Shown: positions 50,728 through 61,942 of the stretch, piece after piece
Position numbering within the stretch: the stretch's first letter is position 1
Layout of the letters: every line of letters begins with the position of its first letter
Assembly (NCBI GenBank): GCA_040755155.1
Contig: JBFMBP010000084.1
Coordinates: 64,405 to 128,404, forward strand
Length of the DNA: 64,000 nt
DNA from: Candidatus Omnitrophota bacterium
Lineage (GTDB): Bacteria > Hinthialibacterota > Hinthialibacteria > Hinthialibacterales > Hinthialibacteraceae
Direction: 5' to 3'
Made by a program: the position numbers and the translations under genes
The notes under the pieces: model-generated
Seen by the model: the letters and a program-made list of their open reading frames with translations, nothing else
Told to the model about the DNA's origin: nothing
Databases searched by the model: none

Positions 50728-51702
50728 TCAGGCGTTTCTTTCCAGCAGCCATTCCGTCATCTGAATCAGAAATTCCGCCCGGTCTCCTTCCGCTTGCATT
50801 AACGACAAGATTTCATTCCGCAGCCGATAGGCTCGCTCGCGGGATTTTTCCAGCCCGATTAAGGCGGGGTAGGTCAATTTATGCGACGCTTCGTCGCTTC
50901 CGGCTGGTTTTCCCATCACTTGGGTATCGCCCACTACGTCTAAAATATCATCGACAACCTGAAAAATCAAACCAAGTTTATACCCCGCCTCTTCCAGCAG
51001 AGCGTAATCGCGCTCGTTTCCGCAGGCCATACGGGCGCCCATCAACAAACCCGCCCGGATCAACTTCGCCGTCTTGTGTAGGTGGATATACTCCAATACT
51101 TCTTCCGTCCCCGGTTTGTTTTCGTATTCCAGGTCCAGCACTTGCCCCGCCACCATGCCCGGATAGCCGCAGGCGACGGCCAATTCCCGTATGGCGTGGA
51201 AGCAAGGCAAAGCCCATCGCTCCGAAGCGCTGGAAATCATCTGAAATCCCAATGTATGGAGCGCGTCCGCCGACAACACCGCCAAGGCTTCCCCATAAAT
51301 TTTATGCGACGTAGGCCGCCCCCGGCGCAGGTCGTCGTCGTCCATGCAGGGCAGATCGTCATGGATCAAGGAATAAGTATGCACCACTTCAATGGCGCAT
51401 GCCGTTCTCATAACGGCCTCTCGCAGATCGTCGTCGACGCCCTCCCAACTCTTCCCGGCGAGAGCTTCACGCCACCCGACGCCCCGGCAAAAATCCAATC
51501 CCATCAACACCAGAATCGGACGGATTCTCTTTCCCCCCGCTTCCAGGGGATACCGCATCGCTTCGTTCAACTTGGCGGCCATGCCATCCGGCTGCGGCAG
51601 CAAAGACCACAAAAAGGCCTCTACTTCCTTCCGCCGGAGAGTCATGTATTCCATAAAGGCTGTTCGCTTATCCATCGATGTTGATTGCTCTGTTGTTTTC
51701 AT
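50728..51702 (-). CDS. ispA: Farnesyl/geranylgeranyl diphosphate synthase (IspA-type)
   Basis: This 324-residue prenyltransferase extends DMAPP with IPP units. It has the first aspartate-rich motif with the lengthening context VHTYSLIHDDLPCMDDDDLR, then RGRPTSHKIYGEALAVLSADAL, and the second motif FQVVDDILDVVGD. The sequence is most like the IspA/FPP synthase group, though the product length cannot be read with certainty. A weak ribosome site precedes ATG 51702. Its neighbour order xseB-ispA-dxs matches that of E. coli, so they are likely one transcript interrupted by the MITE-like element. Confidence 0.92.
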   Translation of the reverse strand: MKTTEQSTSMDKRTAFMEYMTLRRKEVEAFLWSLLPQPDGMAAKLNEAMRYPLEAGGKRIRPILVLMGLDFCRGVGWREALAGKSWEGVDDDLREAVMRTACAIEVVHTYSLIHDDLPCMDDDDLRRGRPTSHKIYGEALAVLSADALHTLGFQMISSASERWALPCFHAIRELAVACGYPGMVAGQVLDLEYENKPGTEEVLEYIHLHKTAKLIRAGLLMGARMACGNERDYALLEEAGYKLGLIFQVVDDILDVVGDTQVMGKPAGSDEASHKLTYPALIGLEKSRERAYRLRNEILSLMQAEGDRAEFLIQMTEWLLERNA

Positions 51703-51800
51703 ATCCCGGTCGATTGTTTTTCATTCCTGCGGCGTAAGAGGAATCGTTGCCTTCAGTTTTTATAACCATTGCGGATCAGGGCGCCCCTATGATTATCTTT

Positions 51801-51826
51801 CAAGGGCAAAAACAACTTTGCCCTTG
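51801..51826. repeat. CAAGGGCA hairpin repeat, copy 2
   Basis: CAAGGGCAAA pairs with TTTGCCCTTG around a six-base loop, nearly identical to the hairpin at 48465-48490. It lies between ispA and xseB. Confidence 0.7.
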
Positions 51827-51859
51827 CCGCCCTTTCAAATTGGCTCGAATGGGCAGTTA

Positions 51860-52090
51860 TTATTCTTCCTCCGCAGCGGATTCCGTCCAATTTTCCTCTT
51901 TGCCATTGACCAACTGCGACACGCGCAACTCCGCCTGGTCCAACCGCTCGGCGCATTTTTTGAGGATTGCCATGCCTTCCGCGAAGTTTTTTTCCATTTC
52001 GTCAAGCGAGAGGCCGCCCGCGTCGAACTGGGCTAGGATTTCTTCCAGACGTTCCATCCCCTTCTCGAAAACGAAAGCGTTTTTCACCAT
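51860..52090 (-). CDS. xseB: Exodeoxyribonuclease VII small subunit
   Basis: This 76-residue protein has the XseB signature FEKGMERLEEILAQFDAGGLSLDEMEKNFAEGMAILKKC, a helical hairpin that docks on XseA. The start ATG 52090 shares its A with the xseA TAA stop (TAATG), a coupling that fits their fixed stoichiometry. The rest of the chain is an acidic tail. The larger frame upstream lies inside xseA and is not used. Confidence 0.93.
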   Translation of the reverse strand: MVKNAFVFEKGMERLEEILAQFDAGGLSLDEMEKNFAEGMAILKKCAERLDQAELRVSQLVNGKEENWTESAAEEE

Positions 52091-53376
52091 TATGAAGCGG
52101 GCCTCACTTCGGTAACCTGGGATGCGAACGATCCGTCCGCTAAAAAGACATCTATGCGATCGCGCGGCGCCGTCTGCGCAATGCGCCGGATGATGTTCCC
52201 ATCTTCGCCCCGGCAGATGGCGTAGCCTCTCGCCAAGTTGCGCCGGGGATCGTAGCTGCGCAAGAGATGCTCGCATCGCCGCAAGTCGTTTTTTCTCTCG
52301 GCGACAGCTCGGCGCATGGCGTCTGCAATCCGCCGCCCTTTCTCGTGCTGTGCGGCCGCCGCTTGAATCCAATGTTCCCGCATTCGCAACGTTAGCATCG
52401 ATTGTATGTCATCCAGACGCTGCCGCCGCATAGCGATCGCCGCTATAGGATGATAGCGCTTAAGCGCCCGATGGGTAAGTTCTATCCGTTCGCGCAGCCG
52501 CTCCACAACCGGCGGCAATGTTCGTAAAAACCGTTCTTTATCGGCGTATAATTCCCCCCGCCGCCGTTCGAAAATCTCCCGGATCGCCGAAGCCGCTCCC
52601 GTCGGCGTGGAGGCTCTCGCGTCGGCGGCGAAATCGGCGATCGTAAAATCGATCTCGTGCCCCACGCCGGTCAATATGGGAATCCGCGACGTAAAGATAG
52701 CGCGAGCGACGGCCTCTTCGTTAAACGCCCATAAATCTTCTAAACTGCCGCCGCCCCGGCATAATACGATGAGATCGAAATTCTCCCGCCGGTTGATTTC
52801 GGCGATCGCCTTCGAAATTTCTCCCGCCGCTTTCTCCCCTTGCACTAATACGGGGCAAATCATAACCTTAGCCGGACAGCCGCCTTCGCGCAGCGTCTTC
52901 ACGAAATCCCGCAGCGCCGCCCCGCCCGGAGAAGTAACCACGGCGATATTTTCCGGCCAATAGGGCAGGGGACGTTTGCGCGCCGAGTCGAACAGCCCTT
53001 CTTCCGCCAGTTTCCGCTTTAAGGCCTCGAAGCGCAGCTGCAACGCTCCGGCGCCCGCCAACCGCAGGGACGATACCACTAATTGATACTGTCCGCGCGG
53101 CGGATATAACCCGATTTTGCCCCCGGCGATAACTTCCGCGCCGTCCCGCAATTCCATTCCCCCCCAGCGCATCGCTGTTTGCCGCCACGCCACGCACTCC
53201 AGCGCGGCGTTTTCGTCCTTCATGCGGAAATAGACGTGTCCCGACGGCGCTTTCTTGAAATTGGAAATTTCTCCCCGTACTTCCACCCAATCGTAGCGCT
53301 CCTCCAGGCAAAGCCGGATTTCTTCCGTCAATTCCGAAACCGTATAGGGCAAGCGAATCGATTCAAGTTCCATCAT
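52090..53376 (-). CDS. xseA: Exodeoxyribonuclease VII large subunit
   Basis: XseA with XseB degrades single-stranded DNA. The 428-residue protein begins with an OB-fold (EERYDWVEVRGEISNFKKAPSGHVYFRMKDENAALECVAW) and has the catalytic-domain signatures IAVVTSPGGAALRDF and LDLIVLCRGGGSLEDLWAFNEE, then ILTGVGHEIDFTIADFAAD and ARASTPTGAA. A long helical section precedes the final GYAICR unit. The start ATGATG overlaps the ymdB-like stop. Confidence 0.95.
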   Translation of the reverse strand: MMELESIRLPYTVSELTEEIRLCLEERYDWVEVRGEISNFKKAPSGHVYFRMKDENAALECVAWRQTAMRWGGMELRDGAEVIAGGKIGLYPPRGQYQLVVSSLRLAGAGALQLRFEALKRKLAEEGLFDSARKRPLPYWPENIAVVTSPGGAALRDFVKTLREGGCPAKVMICPVLVQGEKAAGEISKAIAEINRRENFDLIVLCRGGGSLEDLWAFNEEAVARAIFTSRIPILTGVGHEIDFTIADFAADARASTPTGAASAIREIFERRRGELYADKERFLRTLPPVVERLRERIELTHRALKRYHPIAAIAMRRQRLDDIQSMLTLRMREHWIQAAAAQHEKGRRIADAMRRAVAERKNDLRRCEHLLRSYDPRRNLARGYAICRGEDGNIIRRIAQTAPRDRIDVFLADGSFASQVTEVRPAS

Positions 53377-54179
53377 TCTTCGCCGTTATCCGTCACGTCG
53401 GCGCCGCAGACCGTTACCCGCTCGATGGAGGAGGCTTTGCCGCTGGCTTCATCCACTTGCATCATGACGGCGCATATTTTTACGTTTTGCTTCGCTACCT
53501 GGTGATGCCGCCGGATGCCGGTGATGAATTGATTGGTAGTGGATTCGATCTCCATCCCGATGACGGAATCGTAAGGCCCCGTCATGCCCACGTCGCAAAT
53601 AAACGCCGCGCCTTGCGGCAGAATCCGTTCGTCGGCGGTGGGAATATGAGTATGCGTGCCGATCACGGCGCTGACCCGACCGTCCAGATACCAACCCATC
53701 GCCACCTTCTCCGATGTCGCCTCGCCATGAAAGTCGATCACGATGGGACGGCGTCCGCCGATCTCTTTCAACATAGCGTCCGCCGTCCGGAAAGGACAAT
53801 CGGCGTTGCCCATATACAATCTTCCGCAGAGTTGGCCGACGACGACAGGAACTCCATTTCTCGTCTCCACGGTTACAAAACCCTTGCCTGGAACGCTCGG
53901 CGGATAATTATAGGGACGCACAATGTTGCGGTTGTCATCGATGAAATTGAAGATGTCCTTGTTGTCCCAGGTGTGATTTCCCATCGTTAGAACGTCTACG
54001 CCGTAAGAAAATAACTCTTGCGCGATCTTGTAATTCAATCCCTTGCCCCCCGCCGCGTTCTCCGCATTGGCGATGCAAAGGCCGACGTTATATTGCAGCA
54101 TCAATTGATTCAGTTTGGATTTCAGAATCATTCTTCCGGGACGCCCCATGATATCGCCCACGAAGAGTATTTTTATCAT
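53373..54179 (-). CDS. ymdB: YmdB-like metallophosphoesterase (TIGR00282)
   Basis: This 268-residue protein belongs to the calcineurin-like family that includes Bacillus YmdB, a cyclic-nucleotide phosphodiesterase. The metal motifs are ILFVGDIMGRPG (4-15), IANAENAAGGKG, LTMGNHTWDN (about 64-73), IDFHGEATSEK, IGTHTHIPTADE and CDVGMTGP. It sits directly after rny and before xseA; rny-ymdB adjacency is common. The four-base overlap with xseA suggests coupling. The ribosome site is weak. Confidence 0.9.
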   Translation of the reverse strand: MIKILFVGDIMGRPGRMILKSKLNQLMLQYNVGLCIANAENAAGGKGLNYKIAQELFSYGVDVLTMGNHTWDNKDIFNFIDDNRNIVRPYNYPPSVPGKGFVTVETRNGVPVVVGQLCGRLYMGNADCPFRTADAMLKEIGGRRPIVIDFHGEATSEKVAMGWYLDGRVSAVIGTHTHIPTADERILPQGAAFICDVGMTGPYDSVIGMEIESTTNQFITGIRRHHQVAKQNVKICAVMMQVDEASGKASSIERVTVCGADVTDNGEE

Positions 54180-54212
54180 GAAAAATTCTTTCTAAAGCGT
54201 CCGCTAAAAATT

Positions 54213-54304
54213 GAGACTGGGAGACTTTGGGACTGGGAGACTGGGAGATTTTGCGACTTTATAACCAGTCTCCCAGTCGCCCAGTCTCGCAGTCTCCCAG
54301 TCTT
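54213..54304. repeat. Inverted octamer arrays with no gene between (solo form)
   Basis: Four to five octamers of type AGACTGGG/AGACTTTG (54213-54258) face the reverse complement CCAGTCTC/CCAGTCGC units (54265-54304) across only about a dozen bases. The layout equals the one at 10901-11418 without the four-helix-bundle gene. It separates ymdB from rny. Confidence 0.8.
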
Positions 54305-54305
54305 C

Positions 54306-55865
54306 CTATTTCGCATAGGCTACGGCGCGCGTTTCCCGCACTACTGTTACCTTGATCTGTCCGGGATACTGCATCTCTTCTTCGATTTTTTTGGATACGT
54401 CGTAAGCCAGCTTGACGGCGGCCTGGTCGTCTACCTCTTCCGGTTCCACCATAACCCGGATTTCCCGGCCCGCCTGGATGGCGAAGCACTTCTCTACGCC
54501 ATTGAACGACTCCGCGATCTTCTCTAAGTTTTCCAGGCGCTTGACGTAGGTTTCGATCGACTCCCGCCGCGCTCCGGGACGCGCCGACGATAAAGCGTCC
54601 GCCACTTGCACTAACACCGCTTCCACCGTCTCCATCTCGACTTCTTCGTGATGCGCCGCGATGGCATTGACCACGATGGGCGCTTCTCCAAACTTTCGCG
54701 CCAGTTCCCCGCCGATGGAGGCGTGGGTGCCGTCCCGTTCGAAATCGACGGCCTTGCCGATGTCGTGCAACAGCGCCGCCCGTTTGCAGATTTCCACATT
54801 GGCGCCGATTTCCGCTGCAATGGCGCCGCAGATGAAGGCCACTTCGCGAGAGGCGTACAGTTGGTTTTGTCCGAAGGAATAGCGGTATTTCAAACGGCCA
54901 AGAATTTTGATCAATTCCGGATTCATATCGACGATGCCTAGTTCGAATACGATCCGCTCCGCCGATTCCCGCATCTCCTCTTCCATTTCTTTCAGAATCT
55001 TGTTGTAAATCTCCTCGATGCGTCCGGGATGGATGCGCCCATCCGAAATCAGCCGCTCGAGCGTCTGCCGCGCCGCCTCCCGGCGGATAGGATCGAAGGA
55101 AGAGAGCACCACCGTATCCGGCGTATCGTCGATAATCAGATTTACGCCCGTCAACGCTTCGAACGATCGGATGTTGCGTCCCTCGCGTCCGATGATGCGG
55201 CCTTTGATTTCGTCTGAAGGCAGCGAAACCGTGGAAACCGTCGATTCATGCACGTATTCCGTGCATCCCCGTTGCAAGCAGGCGGCGATGATCTTGCGGG
55301 CGTCACGGTTGGCGTTCTCTTTGGCGGCGTCCATGATCTGCTTGATGACTTTGGCCGATTCGCGGCGCACATCGTTTTCCAGCGATTCCAACAATAATTG
55401 TTTGGCTTGGTCCGAAGTAAGACCGGAAATCCTTTCCAGCTTTCCGCGTTCCTCTTCGATCAAGGATGACAGTTCCGTTTCTTTCTTCTCCAAATCCTTG
55501 GATTTTCGTTCCAGTTGTTTGGCCAGCGCCTGATTTTGACGGTCAAGGTTTTCCGTCTCTTCGATTTTCTTTTCGAGCGTTTCCTCCCGCCGGTCCAGTT
55601 TTTTCTCCAGAGCTGTTATTTCTGCCCTGCGTTCTTTAAACTCCTGTTCTGCTTTCGTTTTTTCTTGATAAAGTTGTTCCTTCGCCTCTATCGCAGCTTC
55701 TTTCCGGATCGTGGCGGCGTCTTTCTGCGCCTCCTCGCGAATTTTGTTGGATAGGAGTTCTATGCTTCCGATCTCGCGATTGATGCGGTTTTTTTGGAAA
55801 ATATAACCAATGACTAAGCCTGCGATCAGAGCGATTGCCGCTGCTCCAACCAATTCCCACAACAT
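54306..55865 (-). CDS. rny: Ribonuclease Y
   Basis: RNase Y is a membrane-bound endoribonuclease starting mRNA decay. The 519-residue protein opens with a membrane helix (LVGAAAIALIAGLVIGYIFQ), then a long coiled coil to about 200 (KTKAEQEFKERRAEITALEKKLDRREETLEKKIEE). The KH domain has GRIIGREGRNIRSFEALTGVNLIIDDTP and the HD domain CKRAALLHDIGKAVDFERDGTHASIGGE, with the metal-binding His-Asp. AAAGGG precedes ATG. It heads the six-gene leftward run. Confidence 0.96.
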   Translation of the reverse strand: MLWELVGAAAIALIAGLVIGYIFQKNRINREIGSIELLSNKIREEAQKDAATIRKEAAIEAKEQLYQEKTKAEQEFKERRAEITALEKKLDRREETLEKKIEETENLDRQNQALAKQLERKSKDLEKKETELSSLIEEERGKLERISGLTSDQAKQLLLESLENDVRRESAKVIKQIMDAAKENANRDARKIIAACLQRGCTEYVHESTVSTVSLPSDEIKGRIIGREGRNIRSFEALTGVNLIIDDTPDTVVLSSFDPIRREAARQTLERLISDGRIHPGRIEEIYNKILKEMEEEMRESAERIVFELGIVDMNPELIKILGRLKYRYSFGQNQLYASREVAFICGAIAAEIGANVEICKRAALLHDIGKAVDFERDGTHASIGGELARKFGEAPIVVNAIAAHHEEVEMETVEAVLVQVADALSSARPGARRESIETYVKRLENLEKIAESFNGVEKCFAIQAGREIRVMVEPEEVDDQAAVKLAYDVSKKIEEEMQYPGQIKVTVVRETRAVAYAK

Positions 55866-56074
55866 TATAGAAACCCTTTCTATATTTATAGGTAACGTAA
55901 CGAATGGACTTCGTTTGAATTCTGTTTAAATTGTTAAAAAAACCTCACCCCAACCCTCTCCCAATGGGCAAGGGAAAAGATGACTTCATTCCATAAATAT
56001 CGATGGATCAAAAAACGCGATCCATCCTACATTTCTTTCTGCCCTCGCCATGAGCCTATCCTCAGGAGGGAGGC
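55866..56074. other. Intergenic region with MITE-like fragment
   Basis: It contains the promoter side of rny and, near 55942-55977, one arm of the MITE-like family (CCTCACCCCAACCCTCTCCC). The other arm is not present. Confidence 0.5.
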
Positions 56075-57658
56075 TTAATGGCAAGTATTTCTAACATGCG
56101 AAACGGCTTGCTGCAAACGATCAATGACTTGCCCTGCGCTCGCCGTCTCGGCGCCCGTCTCTTGCGTAAATAAATCCGCCGCTAAACCATGCAAAAAAGC
56201 CCCAGCCGCCGCCGCTTGCATGGGATTCATTCCTCTCGCCAATAAAGCGCCAATGGTTCCCGCCAGCGCATCGCCCATGCCGCCGGAAGCCATGGCGGGC
56301 GAGCCGGTTGGGTTGACGTACATCATTCCTTCACGCTGCGCGATCACGGTGCAAGGCCCTTTTAGAAGCACCGTCCCATGAGGCGAGACGGAGGCGAGCC
56401 GGCGCGCGCAACCCCAGCGATCCGCCTGTACTTGTGCCGACGATAAGCCCAAGAGCCGCCCCATCTCTCCCGGATGCGGCGTAACTACCCATGGATGCTT
56501 GCGGGCAGATAATATCTCCTGCGATAGGGCGGACAATCCATCGCCGTCAATCAACAAGGGCGAATCAATTTCCAGCGCAACCTTTCGCGCCAGTTCCTGC
56601 GTCGAGGGATGCAATCCCAATCCCGGCCCGATAACGACAGCGCTGTATCGTTTGCCTTCCGCAAAAATCCACTCGAACGCTTCCAACGCCAGAGAACCCG
56701 CATCCGTCTCCGGCGCAGGCAGCGTCATCATTTCCCAAACGCCAGAGGCGTAAATCGGCATTAGAGAAGCGGGGCAAACGCAAGTCGCAAGTCCCGCTCC
56801 CATGCGGATCGCTGCTTTCGAGCATAATAGAGCAGCGCCCGTCATGCCCCGCGATCCGGCAATAATTAGTATATGTCCTTCGCTCCCCTTATGAGCCGAG
56901 CGTCCCCGCTTGGGCAGCCATGAATCGATGAGAGCCGCCGTCAGCAGTTCCGCCTCGCTATCGGCGTTGCGCAACAGATCGGAGGGAAGCCCTATATCGA
57001 GAATAATCAATCCTTTGCCATAATTTAAACCCGGCGGAACTACATGGCCGACTTTCGGCAAACCCATTGTAAAAGTAGCGTCGGCGTAGACGGCGTCGCC
57101 TTCTACTCGGCCGCTATCGGCATCGACGCCCGAAGCAATATCCACCGAAGCGACAAAAGCCTTTCTCGGCAGATTGTTCAATTCCCTGATGGCTTCCGCG
57201 ATCAATCCTCTTGGAGCGCCCTGGCTGCCGGTTCCCAGTAATGCATCTACCCAGACTTCCGCCCCGGCTTCCGCCTGGAAAAACTCTTTCAGACTATCAG
57301 ACGATTCGCATTCGACGATCCGGATTCCCGCTTCCCTCGCCAAAAGGAAATTCGTTCTTGCGTCTCCCTTCAATTCCTCGCCTCGGCTTAGAAGACACGC
57401 CGCCGCCGCCATGCCTTTTTCCTGTAAGCGGCGGGCGATGACGAATCCATCACCGCCATTATTACCCTTCCCGCATAGAATGGCGGCGCGGCGGCGCTTT
57501 TCGGGGGGTAGCGCTGTAAAAATTCCCTGCGCCGCGCCTTCACCCGCGCGTTCCATAAGGTAGAGTCCCGGCGCGCCGCGCTCATCGATCGCCTTACGAT
57601 CAATGGAGGCCATTACGCTGCCGGTTACGATTCGCAAAGGGTATGGTAATAAATACAA
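56075..57658 (-). CDS. nnrD/nnrE: Bifunctional NAD(P)H-hydrate epimerase/dehydratase
   Basis: This 527-residue enzyme repairs damaged NAD(P)H. The YjeF-type epimerase half (about 15-225) has AILCGKGNNGGDGFVIARRL and VDALLGTGSQG, plus SVDIASGVDADSG. The ADP-dependent dehydratase half (about 250-520) has GHILIIAGSRGMTGAALL, AVVIGPGLGLHPST, WVVTPHPGEMGRLLGLS and the hallmark ASGGMGDALAGTIGALLARG, where the usual GTGD is here GMGD. Translation begins at TTG 57658 with AGGAG eight bases upstream; a shorter form from ATG 57613 is possible. Confidence 0.94.
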   Translation of the reverse strand: MYLLPYPLRIVTGSVMASIDRKAIDERGAPGLYLMERAGEGAAQGIFTALPPEKRRRAAILCGKGNNGGDGFVIARRLQEKGMAAAACLLSRGEELKGDARTNFLLAREAGIRIVECESSDSLKEFFQAEAGAEVWVDALLGTGSQGAPRGLIAEAIRELNNLPRKAFVASVDIASGVDADSGRVEGDAVYADATFTMGLPKVGHVVPPGLNYGKGLIILDIGLPSDLLRNADSEAELLTAALIDSWLPKRGRSAHKGSEGHILIIAGSRGMTGAALLCSKAAIRMGAGLATCVCPASLMPIYASGVWEMMTLPAPETDAGSLALEAFEWIFAEGKRYSAVVIGPGLGLHPSTQELARKVALEIDSPLLIDGDGLSALSQEILSARKHPWVVTPHPGEMGRLLGLSSAQVQADRWGCARRLASVSPHGTVLLKGPCTVIAQREGMMYVNPTGSPAMASGGMGDALAGTIGALLARGMNPMQAAAAGAFLHGLAADLFTQETGAETASAGQVIDRLQQAVSHVRNTCH

Positions 57659-57729
57659 AGACCCGCTCCTGGGTTTTCTATCCCAAGGCGAGGAGAAGAA
57701 AGGACGATGACTTTGCGGGTTATAGACAG

Positions 57730-58050
57730 TTAGGCTGTATCTTCTTCAACATCCCGATATAGAAAATCGTGGAGGCCAACAAGAATAGCCACTATGACGA
57801 AACCTTTCCATAGAGTGTCGAAAAAGAAATCGAGAGACCACTTCTCGATTGTGTCATTGTCCATCATGTGCAAAGCTACGTACTTTTGCAAATAGCAAAA
57901 CCCAATGAAGAAAACGCATACGATGATATAATCTAAAATCGTATAACGGCTCTTCCGCATCGCCGTTTCCCCAACGGTCTTCGTTGCGAGCGTTTCTTCG
58001 GGGATTTGAACGTTGGTTGCTAATTTACGGCCTTTCTTTCCTCGAGCCAT
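57730..58050 (-). CDS. Small membrane protein, two helices
   Basis: This encodes 106 residues. The first 30 are basic, then YTILDYIIVCVFFIGFCYLQKYVAL and LWKGFVIVAILVGLHDFLY form two membrane helices with a short loop DNDTIEKW between them. AAGGAATTAAAAAG precedes the ATG. I do not know the family. It is alone between the NAD(P)HX repair gene and a long AT-rich gap. Confidence 0.6.
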   Translation of the reverse strand: MARGKKGRKLATNVQIPEETLATKTVGETAMRKSRYTILDYIIVCVFFIGFCYLQKYVALHMMDNDTIEKWSLDFFFDTLWKGFVIVAILVGLHDFLYRDVEEDTA

Positions 58051-58417
58051 CTTTTTAATTCCTTTTTTATAATGACAGCTAACTATATTTTAATCCCGAA
58101 CTAATGATTTTTGGAAGGGCGCATCGGCGTCTCGAACTTCATTTATGGAAAAAGGGGGCAATATCGAATATTCGATTGACTCCGATCTTATTAATTATGG
58201 CAAATCTAGGTATTATTTATATAGGAATATTACTTTTTTTCTTAATTTTTTACACCATATAACATATATATTACTGAAAAATAGAATAATATATTGGTTA
58301 TATAGAATTTATAGCCAAAATCACTTGAATGCGCTGTCAGGCAATCAATCGAATTTATAGCCAATAAGATAATCCATAGTATCAATTGGTACCTTGCAAT
58401 ACGATATTGCGCCGTGT
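58051..58417. other. AT-rich intergenic region
   Basis: Short open frames occur but show no protein-like composition or ribosome sites. I see no convincing gene, repeat or RNA here. Confidence 0.5.

Positions 58418-61942
<3,525 letters not shown>

Noticed and set aside
58145-58360. A small plus-strand frame in the AT-rich gap
   Set aside because: It is AT-driven, without a ribosome site or homology signal that I can see.
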